Of a stretch of DNA of 64,000 nucleotides, positions 1 through 7,435 are shown one piece after another. This stretch comes from Cognatiyoonia sediminum (lineage in GTDB: Bacteria > Pseudomonadota > Alphaproteobacteria > Rhodobacterales > Rhodobacteraceae): NCBI RefSeq assembly GCF_900129845.1, contig NZ_FQXB01000005.1, forward strand, positions 1 through 64,000, written 5' to 3'. Each line of letters begins with the position of its first letter. The stretch's first letter is position 1. Under the pieces are notes generated by a model. That model saw only the letters and a program-made list of their open reading frames with translations. It did not search any database and was not told the origin of the DNA. A program made the translations under genes and the position numbers.

Positions 1-210
1 TGGGAAAACGGATATTGCGAAAGCTTCAATGCACGGCTTCGGGACGAGCTGCTTAACGGCGAGGTTTTCTACTCGCTCAGGGAGGCGCAAATCCTAATCG
101 AAAAATGGAGGAAACACTACAACACGAAACGACCACACAGTGCCTTGGGTTACCGCCCACCGGCCCCGGAAACCATCGTCCCGATGGAACCCAGGCCAAT
201 AATGCACTAG
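1..210 (+). CDS. IS3-family transposase OrfB, C-terminal fragment (cut by window edge)
   Basis: The open frame begins at base 1 and ends at TAG 208-210. It encodes the end of the DDE integrase-like transposase (rve domain). Visible family signatures are ENGYCESFNARLRDELL, which carries the catalytic Glu of the DDE triad near its start, then the W-x3-YN-x2-RPHSALGY-x-PP tail typical of IS3/IS407-type OrfB. The earlier Asp residues and OrfA would lie to the left of the window. The fragment is intact as far as it is visible, so activity of the whole element cannot be judged. Confidence 0.9.
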   Translation, partial: WENGYCESFNARLRDELLNGEVFYSLREAQILIEKWRKHYNTKRPHSALGYRPPAPETIVPMEPRPIMH

Positions 211-244
211 CATTCAAACTGGACCAATTAGGTGGGGCTGATCA
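1..244 (+). mobile_element. Right end of an IS3-family insertion sequence
   Basis: This is the right-hand part of an IS3-family element whose left part lies outside the window. It consists of the last 69 codons of the OrfB transposase and a short non-coding tail. The tail (about 219-244) carries a terminal-repeat-like sequence ending ...GGTGGGGCTGATCA. I place the end at 244 for two reasons: IS3 elements end in CA, and the reading frame of the interrupted host gene resumes immediately after it. The G-run at 245-250 could contain the target duplication, but the left junction cannot be seen. Confidence 0.8.
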
Positions 245-394
245 GGGGGGATGGTCAATTACCTGTATGATTTGTCCCGTACCGAACAGAACCATGAAAA
301 CTACGCTATTCGAGGGCAGGTGATGGCCTCAAAACGTATCGAGGATCTTTCAATGATGCCGATAGAAACACTCGACCGAGGGAAAGTCGCATGA
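245..394 (+). pseudogene. matA: Malonyl-CoA decarboxylase (matA), 3' remnant cut by the IS element
   Basis: Directly after the IS end a frame runs to TGA at 392-394. From the ATG at 251 it reads MVNYLYDLSRTEQNHENYA, followed by about 28 more residues. This matches the C-terminal end of malonyl-CoA decarboxylases, which carry a conserved MVNYLY-D stretch followed by a NHE-x-YA-x-RG segment. The enzyme converts malonyl-CoA to acetyl-CoA and CO2. Its stop overlaps the matB start as ATGA (391-394), the usual matA-matB coupling. Only about 50 codons remain here, so the decarboxylase is almost certainly broken by the IS. The 5' part should lie left of the element. Confidence 0.75.
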
Positions 395-1887
395 CGAATA
401 CGCTCTATGATGCGCTGTTTGGTATTCATGAGGAGAATCATAACACCTTCCTGATTTGCGATGATGGGACTGAGGTTTCGTTTGCGAAATTCGTCGAGAG
501 AGCCGCTCAAATTGCTCACGTGCTTGTTGATTGCGAGGTAGGGCCCGGCGATCGGGTTTTGGTTCAAGCGCAAAAGTTAGCGGATACTCTGGCTCTTTAT
601 GCCGGCACGGTTCAAGCAGGTGCCGCATACCTGCCTCTGAACACTGCCTATACGACCTCAGAAGTGTCATATTTTGCAGAGGACGCCGCTCCGAAATTGA
701 TCGTCGGCGACGCGGAAGGCTCAGGTGACCTTGCTTCAATCGCTGAAGGCATCGGCGCCAAGTTCTTGACGCTCTCGCAGTCTGGCGGGTCACTTAGTTC
801 AGCAGCTGACACAAAGTCACGGTACTTTGAAACTGTCCATCGAAATCCAGACGATTTGGCTGGCCTGCTCTACACATCTGGTACGACCGGACGGTCGAAA
901 GGTGCGATGATGTCGCATAAGAACTTGCTATCGAACGCGCAGGCGCTCACGGACCTTTGGCAAATTACCAGCGATGATCGGCTGATCCATTCACTTCCGA
1001 TTTTTCATACCCATGGTTTATTCGTTGCGATGAATACGAGCCTACTTGCCGGTGCGGCAGTTCGATTAATCGAGTCCTTCTCGGTCGATGAGATCCTAAG
1101 TGAACTGCCCAAGTCCACTTTGATGATGGGTGTGCCGACTTTCTACACACGACTTCTCAACGATGACCGTTTCAAGAGCGATCTAACCCAAAGCATGCGT
1201 TTGTTCATTTCCGGCTCTGCGCCACTCTTGGCCGAAACACATCTAGAGTTTGAAGAGAAAACCGGTCACCGTATCCTTGAGCGCTATGGCATGACAGAGA
1301 CCAATATGATCACGTCAAACCCTTATGACGGCGAGAGGATCGCCGGAACGGTGGGGTACGCTTTACCAGGGGTCGAAGTCAAAGTCGTAAACGCGGAAAC
1401 TGCCGTAGCTGTCGGCTCTGGAGAGATCGGCGTTATCGAAGTGCGGGGAGACAATGTTTTCCATGGCTACTGGAACATGCCTGAGAAAACGGCCGAGGAA
1501 TTTAGAGATGACGGGTTCTTTATCACAGGTGATCTTGCCATGTTGGGCTCAGACGGGCGTGTTACAATTGTAGGTCGTGCCAAAGACCTGATTATTTCTG
1601 GTGGGTACAACATTTATCCAAAAGAGATCGAAGATGTGCTCAATAACTGCGACGGTATTTTAGAAACTGCGGTTTTCGGCATCCCTCATCCAGATTTTGG
1701 AGAAAGCGTTGTAGCCGCGATTGTTACTGAAAGTGGAGCGACTGTCGATGAAAGCGTTGTCGAAAAAGTTGTCGCTCGCGATTTGGCGCGGTTTAAGCAC
1801 CCGCGGAGATACGTGACGCTTGAAGAACTGCCTCGGAATACGATGGGCAAAGTACAAAAGAATGTTTTGCGGGAGACATTCTCTTAG
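391..1887 (+). CDS. matB: Malonyl-CoA synthase (malonate--CoA ligase)
   Basis: This 498-residue ANL-superfamily acyl-CoA synthetase activates malonate with ATP and CoA to malonyl-CoA in the cytoplasm. The AMP-binding P-loop is LLYTSGTTGRSKGAMMSH (about residues 155-172), the A5 motif is YGMTET, the ATP-binding Asp lies in FFITGDLA, and the C-terminal catalytic Lys is in PRNTMGKVQK. Length and motifs fit rhizobial MatB. The ATG overlaps the matA stop by four bases, so it was the second gene of a matAB operon. With matA cut by an IS, expression may now come from an IS-derived or internal promoter. A related short-chain acyl-CoA ligase specificity is less likely given the matA neighbour. Confidence 0.9.
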   Translation: MTNTLYDALFGIHEENHNTFLICDDGTEVSFAKFVERAAQIAHVLVDCEVGPGDRVLVQAQKLADTLALYAGTVQAGAAYLPLNTAYTTSEVSYFAEDAAPKLIVGDAEGSGDLASIAEGIGAKFLTLSQSGGSLSSAADTKSRYFETVHRNPDDLAGLLYTSGTTGRSKGAMMSHKNLLSNAQALTDLWQITSDDRLIHSLPIFHTHGLFVAMNTSLLAGAAVRLIESFSVDEILSELPKSTLMMGVPTFYTRLLNDDRFKSDLTQSMRLFISGSAPLLAETHLEFEEKTGHRILERYGMTETNMITSNPYDGERIAGTVGYALPGVEVKVVNAETAVAVGSGEIGVIEVRGDNVFHGYWNMPEKTAEEFRDDGFFITGDLAMLGSDGRVTIVGRAKDLIISGGYNIYPKEIEDVLNNCDGILETAVFGIPHPDFGESVVAAIVTESGATVDESVVEKVVARDLARFKHPRRYVTLEELPRNTMGKVQKNVLRETFS

Positions 1888-1975
1888 GGTTTTGGGTTGG
1901 GATACATTTCCTAGAAATCAAAATCGGATACTAAATTGCTTGCTATGACTCCTCGTAAGAGATTTGGTTCATTGC

Positions 1976-3001
1976 ATGCTAAGCTCGAAAATCATTCATG
2001 TTGTCTCTGCCCACGCAGAGGGGGAGGTCGGCGACGTTATTGTGGGTGGTGTCGCGCCACCGCCAGGCGATACTCTTTGGGCGCAACGAAGTTTTATCTC
2101 CAAGGACGACTTACTTCGGCAGTTTGTTCTGAATGAACCACGCGGAGGCGTGTTTCGACACGTGAACCTTTTGGTACCACCCAAAAATCCACAAGCCGAT
2201 GCCGCTTTCATTATTATGGAACCTGAAGACACGCCGCCGATGTCGGGATCGAACTCAATCTGCGTCGCGACAGTACTACTCGACACCGGTTTGGTGGAAA
2301 TGAAAGAACCTGTTTCGGAACTGGTGCTGGAAGCGCCCGGAGGTTTGGTGAAGGTTCGCGCTGAATGTGAAAATGGAAAAGCTAAGCGGATCTTTGTTCA
2401 GAACCTCCCTAGCTTTGCCAATAAACTTAGAGTCCCTTTAGAGGTTCCTGGTTTGGGCACTTTGACCGTCGATACGGCCTATGGCGGGGACAGCTTTGTC
2501 TTGGTTGATGCGGCGGCCTTGGGCTTTGAGATCGTTGCGGGGGAGGCCAAAGACATCGCCCAACTCGGAGTTAAGATAACTAACGCTGCCAACGCTCAGC
2601 TGGGGTTCACGCATCCTGAAAACACACACTGGGACCACATATCCTTTTGTGCGTTCTGCGGACCGATAGAAGAGACCGAAACCGGGCTACGAGCAAAGTC
2701 GGCGGTGGCAATTCAACCCGGTAAGGTTGATCGCTCTCCAACGGGAACAGCAGTATCAGCCCGCATGGCTGTTTTGGCGGCAGAAGGAAGGATGCAAAGT
2801 GGCCAGAAATTTGAGGCCGTGTCGATTATTGGTTCACGCTTTACTGGCCGAATCGTTGGTGCAACTGAGGTAGAAGGGCGTAGCGCGATCATCCCAGAAA
2901 TCAGCGGTCGCGCTTGGTTGACGGCAACGCACCAACACATGCTTGATCCTACCGACCCTTGGCCAAACGGATATCGGTTGAGCGATACCTGGGGAGCTTA
3001 A
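1976..3001 (+). CDS. Proline racemase / hydroxyproline dehydratase family protein (Ser-Thr active-site variant)
   Basis: This 341-residue protein has the two-lobed proline racemase fold: an N-terminal lobe with [15 protein letters not shown] and a C-terminal lobe with DRSPTGTAV. Proline racemases and 4-hydroxyproline epimerases use a Cys in each motif (MCGH and DRSPCGTG). trans-3-hydroxyproline dehydratases keep the first Cys and carry Thr in the second. Here the first position is Ser90 and the second is Thr256, so neither catalytic Cys is present. The substrate is therefore uncertain. A dehydratase or epimerase acting on an imino or hydroxy acid is an inference. I chose the ATG at 1976; an in-frame TTG at 1964 would add four residues. 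The gene starts 88 bp after matB. Confidence 0.8.
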   Translation: MLSSKIIHVVSAHAEGEVGDVIVGGVAPPPGDTLWAQRSFISKDDLLRQFVLNEPRGGVFRHVNLLVPPKNPQADAAFIIMEPEDTPPMSGSNSICVATVLLDTGLVEMKEPVSELVLEAPGGLVKVRAECENGKAKRIFVQNLPSFANKLRVPLEVPGLGTLTVDTAYGGDSFVLVDAAALGFEIVAGEAKDIAQLGVKITNAANAQLGFTHPENTHWDHISFCAFCGPIEETETGLRAKSAVAIQPGKVDRSPTGTAVSARMAVLAAEGRMQSGQKFEAVSIIGSRFTGRIVGATEVEGRSAIIPEISGRAWLTATHQHMLDPTDPWPNGYRLSDTWGA

Positions 3002-3220
3002 GTTCCTGTCGGATTGAATTAGGTGGAGATTACATGTTGCCGCTATTGTCTCGGGATCGATGTAGGATTGACATGTTTGCTGGGGGTTTTTGCGGCAACA
3101 ACTCGTATTCTAGAACTGATCTCGTGTTGGCACTTCGTCGCGTAATCTAATAACTAAATCTGTGCGCTATATCAGCATCCCCAAACTGTCGCGGCTGAGA
3201 TCAAATCTATGTTCAGAGAT

Positions 3221-3263
3221 GACCCCTCGCAAAATGAGGAATTTGGCGAGAGGTCTTTGTTTT
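3221..3263 (+). terminator. Probable rho-independent terminator in a 312-bp non-coding gap
   Basis: GACCCCTCGC (3221-3230) pairs with GCGAGAGGTC (3246-3255) with one C-A mismatch, and a TTTGTTTT run follows. It lies 220 bp after the proline-racemase-like gene on the plus strand. The rest of the gap between 3002 and 3313 shows no convincing gene, repeat or RNA. Confidence 0.5.
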
Positions 3264-3313
3264 GAGCGCGGGCCAAGAAACTTGGAGAAGCCCGTTATTT
3301 CTCAGAGCACCCT

Positions 3314-4027
3314 TTAGGTGCCTGAATCTCGGTCTGCGCGAAATTGGCCGTTTGTAATGTCGACGAGGCCAAGGCCGGGGGTACCGTTCGCGGTTCCTGT
3401 TGTTCGACCGGCGATGACATTGCCGGGATCGCCGCCGACGATGCTATCTCTCCATCCACCGGACACATCCGCATTGATTTGCAGGTTTTCTAGCGTGTCG
3501 CCGCCGAAGTAGCCAGAGACTGTGCCTAGGAACTCGGCTCCGCTATCAAAACGACGATTGATGCCGCCAATGTTGCCACTGATGTCGAGGTCACCTGTAA
3601 GTAACTCGATCGCTCTGTTGTTTTGCAGTGTGTTCAAGTTGGAGATTTCGCCGCTCACGGGATTTCTTCCGCCGCCGATATCGACCAACATCCTGACTTC
3701 GCCAACCAATGCATTCACTTCTGGTTGGTTTTCGATCTCCAATCCGGTGATCCACTGCCCGCTATAGACGGCGTCACCGTTCCGCGGGCCGAAAAGGTTA
3801 TCATTCTCACGGAAACCAAGGCCCTCGTTAATCGAGTCTCGGATCGCTTGAACTTCTGTTGCGTCGCCGACGTTAGGCTCTAACGCAGGGTTTCCGCCCG
3901 GACCTGTACCTGGTCCGGCTCCTGGCCCCGTTGTTGGGCTCATGCTGGAACCGCCACATGCACTGAGGCCAAGGACAGCAATGAGGCCGAGGCCTGTTGT
4001 AGTTAATTTTGTTGCAATACGCGTCAT
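3314..4027 (-). CDS. Secreted lipoprotein of unknown function
   Basis: This 237-residue protein has a lipoprotein signal: a hydrophobic stretch ending in the lipobox LGLSAC followed by a Gly/Ser/Pro-rich linker (GAGPGTGPGG). The mature part is predicted to be beta-rich and contains repeated Asn/Gly-rich strands. It ends GQFRADRDSGT. The overall look (lipobox, Gly-Pro linker, beta-barrel-like C-terminus) weakly recalls transferrin-binding or factor-H-binding type lipoproteins of alphaproteobacteria, but I cannot assign it. I chose the ATG at 4027 because GGAGGGGAAG lies just upstream. An ATG 30 bases earlier has no such site. It is followed by no obvious operon partner. Confidence 0.7.
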   Translation of the reverse strand: MTRIATKLTTTGLGLIAVLGLSACGGSSMSPTTGPGAGPGTGPGGNPALEPNVGDATEVQAIRDSINEGLGFRENDNLFGPRNGDAVYSGQWITGLEIENQPEVNALVGEVRMLVDIGGGRNPVSGEISNLNTLQNNRAIELLTGDLDISGNIGGINRRFDSGAEFLGTVSGYFGGDTLENLQINADVSGGWRDSIVGGDPGNVIAGRTTGTANGTPGLGLVDITNGQFRADRDSGT

Positions 4028-4132
4028 CGCTTCCCCTCCAACGCAGATTCTTTTCAATGTGCGAAGGAAGTTGCCGTAGGGGCACCTGTCAAAACATAGG
4101 GGAAACTCCCTAATTGAAGCCGGTTTTCAGGA

Positions 4133-4765
4133 TTAGAGCTGGTTTTGCGAATCCAAAAGACCTTCACGTAACGCGTAGGCAAGCAGCTCAGCCATCGAAC
4201 CTACTTCCAGTTTTGACATGATGTTTGAGCGATGGTTCTCGACAGTTTTGGGGCTAAGCCCAAGGGTCTTTGCAATCGTTTTGGTCGTTTGTCCATTTGC
4301 GATCAGACTCAAGATCTGTTGTTCACGTGCTGACAGAGAAGTGGTTTCGGTTGCTGCATCAATCATAGCTGCAGCGTCCGCTGAAATGACACGTCCGCCT
4401 TTTAGAAGGATCGGAATCGACTGTTCAAACTCGGATATGTCACTGCGTTTAGTGAACATCCCATGGGCGCCGGCAGCATACAAATCTCGCATGAGAGCAA
4501 CTGAGGTAATTCCCGAAAAAACGGCAATTTTGGTGTCAGGCGACCAGCGGCGCACTTCTGTGTAAACCGCGATGCCCTGCGCGTGGGGCATCGCAATATC
4601 CAACGTCATTAAATCGGGTTTATGTGTCTTGGCGAGCGTTACCGCAGAGATACCGTTATCAGCTTCACCGACGACTTCCATACCTCGATAGGCATTCAAA
4701 AGCTTGACCAGTCCATCCCGGATCAACTGATGGTCATCAGCCACGACTGCGGTAAGGTTTCTCAT
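4133..4765 (-). CDS. NarL/FixJ-type two-component response regulator (orphan)
   Basis: This 210-residue protein has a receiver domain at about 1-120 and a LuxR-type helix-turn-helix at about 145-205. Phosphorylation pocket residues are visible: the acidic pair in VVADDHQ, the acceptor Asp56 in LMTLDIAMP, the Ser in VFSGI and the Lys in MFTKRSD. The output domain reads LSAREQQILSLIANGQ, then TIAKTLGLSPKTVENHRSNI. No histidine kinase is encoded next to it, so its partner is unknown. It stands alone on the minus strand. The next gene upstream (5007) is divergent across a 241-bp gap in which I see no clear feature. Confidence 0.9.
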   Translation of the reverse strand: MRNLTAVVADDHQLIRDGLVKLLNAYRGMEVVGEADNGISAVTLAKTHKPDLMTLDIAMPHAQGIAVYTEVRRWSPDTKIAVFSGITSVALMRDLYAAGAHGMFTKRSDISEFEQSIPILLKGGRVISADAAAMIDAATETTSLSAREQQILSLIANGQTTKTIAKTLGLSPKTVENHRSNIMSKLEVGSMAELLAYALREGLLDSQNQL

Positions 4766-5006
4766 ACCCTTAACTTAAGCCCTTGTTTCGCATGATGGCA
4801 AATGAGCTTCCGACGTTCGAGGTTAGGCAAATTTGAGTGGGCTCGTCACGCTCGCATCAGAATTGCCGGACCGCATCACTCAACCATCAAGATACTTCGA
4901 TCTATTGACTGCAAACCTAAAGGGAAACATAGTTTGTGGAAGTTGTAGCCAACACTTTTAAACACCAACCGCTAGGTAGGTCTTTTTTGCCGAAGGGACA
5001 TAAAGC

Positions 5007-5618
5007 ATGAGCAATTCTGAAACACCTGAAGCCGAAGTTCTCGACCCAGAGATTGTCGAGTTTGGTGAAGCGCTAAGCGGAAGGCTTTCAAATTTATGGT
5101 GGACTTTTCTTGTGCGCGGTATCCTCGCAGCGGTGGTCGGTATCGCTGCGTTGTTCTGGCCCACCGACAGTATTTCTTTGTTATTGCAGCTATTCGGACT
5201 TCTTTTGATCTTAGATGGTGTCTTTGCTTTCTTTGGGTTTGGCCGTCAGGGGGCGGCTTTCGGGATCGGCCTCCTGACAATTGCTCTTGGGTTGGTCTTT
5301 CTGCTTTGGCCTGAAGGAACAGCGCGCACCGCGTCATGGTTACTGGGTGCGTTTGCGCTTCTCTCTGGTCTTGGATCGCTCTACGTCTGGTTCCGCCTCC
5401 CGAAAGAGGAACCGGAAAGAGGAATGGTGCGCAATGCCGGTATCGTCGGATTACTAATCGGTCTCGCGTTGGTCATTTGGCCGGGAGTTGGTCCCGTTGT
5501 CTTGAGTTGGATGATCGCGTTCTGCGCACTGTCACTTGCATTCGTTTTGTTCTGGCTCGCGTTACGCTTTAGAGAAGCGAACAAGCGCGTAAAGGCAGAA
5601 GTTATCAACCCTAATTAG
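5007..5618 (+). CDS. HdeD/DUF308-family inner-membrane protein
   Basis: This 203-residue protein has about six hydrophobic segments arranged as repeated helix pairs, the pattern of the DUF308/HdeD family (acid-stress-linked membrane proteins in enterobacteria). Each repeat has the family's short G-x-F/L-WP turn, seen as AALFWPTDS, VFLLWPEGT and ALVIWPGVG. The N-terminal 35 residues are acidic and cytoplasmic. A GAAGGGA ribosome site precedes the ATG. Molecular function is not established for the family. Its neighbours (another small membrane protein downstream and a response regulator upstream) suggest envelope stress, but that is only context. Confidence 0.8.
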   Translation: MSNSETPEAEVLDPEIVEFGEALSGRLSNLWWTFLVRGILAAVVGIAALFWPTDSISLLLQLFGLLLILDGVFAFFGFGRQGAAFGIGLLTIALGLVFLLWPEGTARTASWLLGAFALLSGLGSLYVWFRLPKEEPERGMVRNAGIVGLLIGLALVIWPGVGPVVLSWMIAFCALSLAFVLFWLALRFREANKRVKAEVINPN

Positions 5619-5697
5619 TGAAATTGTCGGCCGCCTATTGGGTCGTCTCACATACTTAGGCGCATAAGCGTCTTCTGAACATTGAAAGGATAAAAAC

Positions 5698-6075
5698 ATG
5701 GGTTTCTTTGATCTTATTTGGTCGATCTTCTTGATCTTCCTTATGGTTGCTTGGTTCTGGGTACTGATCGCGGTCGTAGCCGATATTTTCCGGTCAAAAG
5801 ATCTAGGTGGCTTTGCAAAGGCGCTCTGGATCGGCTTTGTGATCATCATTCCGTGGCTGGGTGTTCTGGTCTACGTGATCGCCCGCGGTGACAAGATGCA
5901 GGAACATAACGCTCAGGCGATGAGTGATATGGAAGCGGCACAAAAGGACTATATCCGTTCGGTTGCAACCACGTCGCCCGCCGATGAGTTGGAACGCCTA
6001 GCGGGCCTGAAGGAAAAAGGCGTGCTGACGGAAGAAGAGTTTGCAGCGCAAAAGGCTAAGGTGTTGGCCGGCTAA
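5698..6075 (+). CDS. Small membrane protein with PLDc_N-like and SHOCT domains
   Basis: This 125-residue protein has two N-terminal transmembrane helices (about 5-27 and 42-62). The connecting pattern resembles the PLDc_N (phospholipase D nuclease N-terminal-like) domain, with a WLGVLVYVI segment. The C-terminus is a SHOCT domain (about residues 98-124): ELERLAGLKEKGVLTEEEF, then a short helix ending KAKVLAG. SHOCT domains are short oligomerisation or anchoring modules found at the ends of many bacterial proteins. It lies 79 bp after the HdeD-like gene in the same direction and ends just before a strong terminator. Confidence 0.8.
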   Translation: MGFFDLIWSIFLIFLMVAWFWVLIAVVADIFRSKDLGGFAKALWIGFVIIIPWLGVLVYVIARGDKMQEHNAQAMSDMEAAQKDYIRSVATTSPADELERLAGLKEKGVLTEEEFAAQKAKVLAG

Positions 6076-6102
6076 CCGGCTCAGAGTTTCGGAGAGTTTG
6101 AT

Positions 6103-6140
6103 GGGGAAGCCGGCATTGCTCGGCTTCCCCCTTTTCTTTG
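6103..6140 (+). terminator. Rho-independent terminator
   Basis: A perfect 10-bp stem (GGGGAAGCCG, 6103-6112, with CGGCTTCCCC, 6121-6130) encloses an 8-base loop, and CTTTTCTTTG follows. It lies 27 bp after the SHOCT-domain gene and ends that transcript. Confidence 0.9.
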
Positions 6141-6268
6141 TCCGCATTGTCAAACACGGACCGATTTCACACTATTCGATTGAGCGGCCAGATTTTGAAG
6201 GGAAACATTAACTCTTTTCTGCCAATTTTGAGTTCTGTCACCTGGCGGCAAGGTCAAAGGGCAGTGTC

Positions 6269-6976
6269 ATGGCGCTTCACAAAGTGAACACTCTTCTTGG
6301 CGTTTGTTTTGTCTATTTCTTGGTGTGCTCGCCCAAGGCTTATGCCGACGCATCGACAGTCGTTATCTTGGATGCGTCCGTCTCAATGGCAACGGAGTTG
6401 GACGGTGGAACGAGACTGAGTGCCGCAAAACAGGCCGTGATGAACGTTTTGAATGAAACCGTTCAGAGTGAGCCTAGCCAGCCCTTTGGATTCATATCCT
6501 TCTACGATGGATGCTGGGTTGATGTCATGGTTAAGCCAAGGCCACTGGAGAGTGTCCTCGATGATATTCGGGGCCGCGTATCAAATCTTCAGACACGAGA
6601 GTTTGGGCATACTCCGATTGCAAAATCTCTCGAAATTGCTGGAAAGCTATTGGAGCAGGATGGTGGAAAGATAATTCTTGTCTCCGATGGGCAGGAAAGC
6701 TGTCAAGAACACAGGGATCTTTGCGAGCTTGCGGAGCATCTTGATCAAATCAATATCGACTTTGAGATCCATTTGGTGGGATTTGCCCTGAGCCCCGATC
6801 AAGAGGATGCGCTTCGGTGCATTCCTCAGGCGACGGGAGGTACGTTTGTGTCCGTAAATCGGGCTGATGATCTCATTTCAGCAGTTGGCTTTGTCGCAAC
6901 TGAAGCTGGGTCAGATGTGCAAGACCGCTGCTATGACAATAGGGGCGGTTTGCTTCATTGGTGGTGCGAAAAATGA
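6269..6976 (+). CDS. Exported von Willebrand factor A domain protein
   Basis: This 235-residue protein has an N-terminal signal peptide (hydrophobic stretch ending at about residue 27, SPKAYA then DAST). A VWA domain begins directly after it. The metal-binding MIDAS signature DASVS (DxSxS) is present near residue 35, the conserved Thr lies in FGHTPIAKSL, and ILVSDGQESC supplies the later Asp. The C-terminus is short and Cys-containing (DRCYDNRGG...WWCEK), which suggests disulfides in the periplasm. VWA domains bind metal and mediate protein contacts. No partner gene (MoxR ATPase, for example) is adjacent, so its role is unknown. Confidence 0.85.
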   Translation: MALHKVNTLLGVCFVYFLVCSPKAYADASTVVILDASVSMATELDGGTRLSAAKQAVMNVLNETVQSEPSQPFGFISFYDGCWVDVMVKPRPLESVLDDIRGRVSNLQTREFGHTPIAKSLEIAGKLLEQDGGKIILVSDGQESCQEHRDLCELAEHLDQINIDFEIHLVGFALSPDQEDALRCIPQATGGTFVSVNRADDLISAVGFVATEAGSDVQDRCYDNRGGLLHWWCEK

Positions 6977-7073
6977 AGCATTCATTCCGACAAAATCAAG
7001 TCAGTGTTGACTGGACAACCTGCAAAATTCAACCAACAGTAGGGCCAACAAAACAGAATGAAGGACGCGCGAA

Positions 7074-7358
7074 ATGGCGGTTTATGCAGTGGTACAAGTT
7101 GATGTCACCGATCCTGAGGCTTACGGAAAATATGCCGAGTTGGCAGGTCCAGCTGTTACAAAATACGGTGGGGAGTTCTTGGCCAGAGGTGGCGAGGTCG
7201 TTGTCAAAGAAGGGACAACGCGTGCCCGCTGCGTGTTGATCCGTTTCGACGATATGGAGACAGCGCAGGCGTTCTATGACGGGCCGGAGTACCAAGAGGC
7301 TCTAAGCCATGGGCTGCCTGCCTCTGAGCGAGATTATAAGTTCGTTGAAGGCGTCTGA
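7074..7358 (+). CDS. DUF1330 family protein
   Basis: This 94-residue protein matches the DUF1330 family, small ferredoxin-like alpha/beta barrel dimers related to the ABM/EthD folds. Typical pattern elements are an initial YAVVQVDVTDPEAYGKYAE, GGEFLARGG in the middle, and IRFDDMETAQAFYDGPEYQE near the end. GAAGGACG precedes the ATG. The biochemical function of the family is not established. It stands alone and shares a bidirectional terminator with the convergent ABC transporter block. Confidence 0.85.
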   Translation: MAVYAVVQVDVTDPEAYGKYAELAGPAVTKYGGEFLARGGEVVVKEGTTRARCVLIRFDDMETAQAFYDGPEYQEALSHGLPASERDYKFVEGV

Positions 7359-7386
7359 TCGACACTATTTGATGCGATAAACAAAA

Positions 7387-7420
7387 GCGGCGGCTCCAAT
7401 CAGGAACCGCCGCCTTTTTT
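7387..7420. terminator. Bidirectional rho-independent terminator
   Basis: An 11-bp GC-rich stem with one G-T pair (GCGGCGGCTCC at 7387-7397 with GGAACCGCCGC) is followed by six T on the plus strand and TTTTGTTT on the minus strand. It sits between the converging DUF1330 gene and the solute-binding protein gene and can serve both. Confidence 0.9.
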
Positions 7421-7435
7421 GTTTTGTAACGGGCT

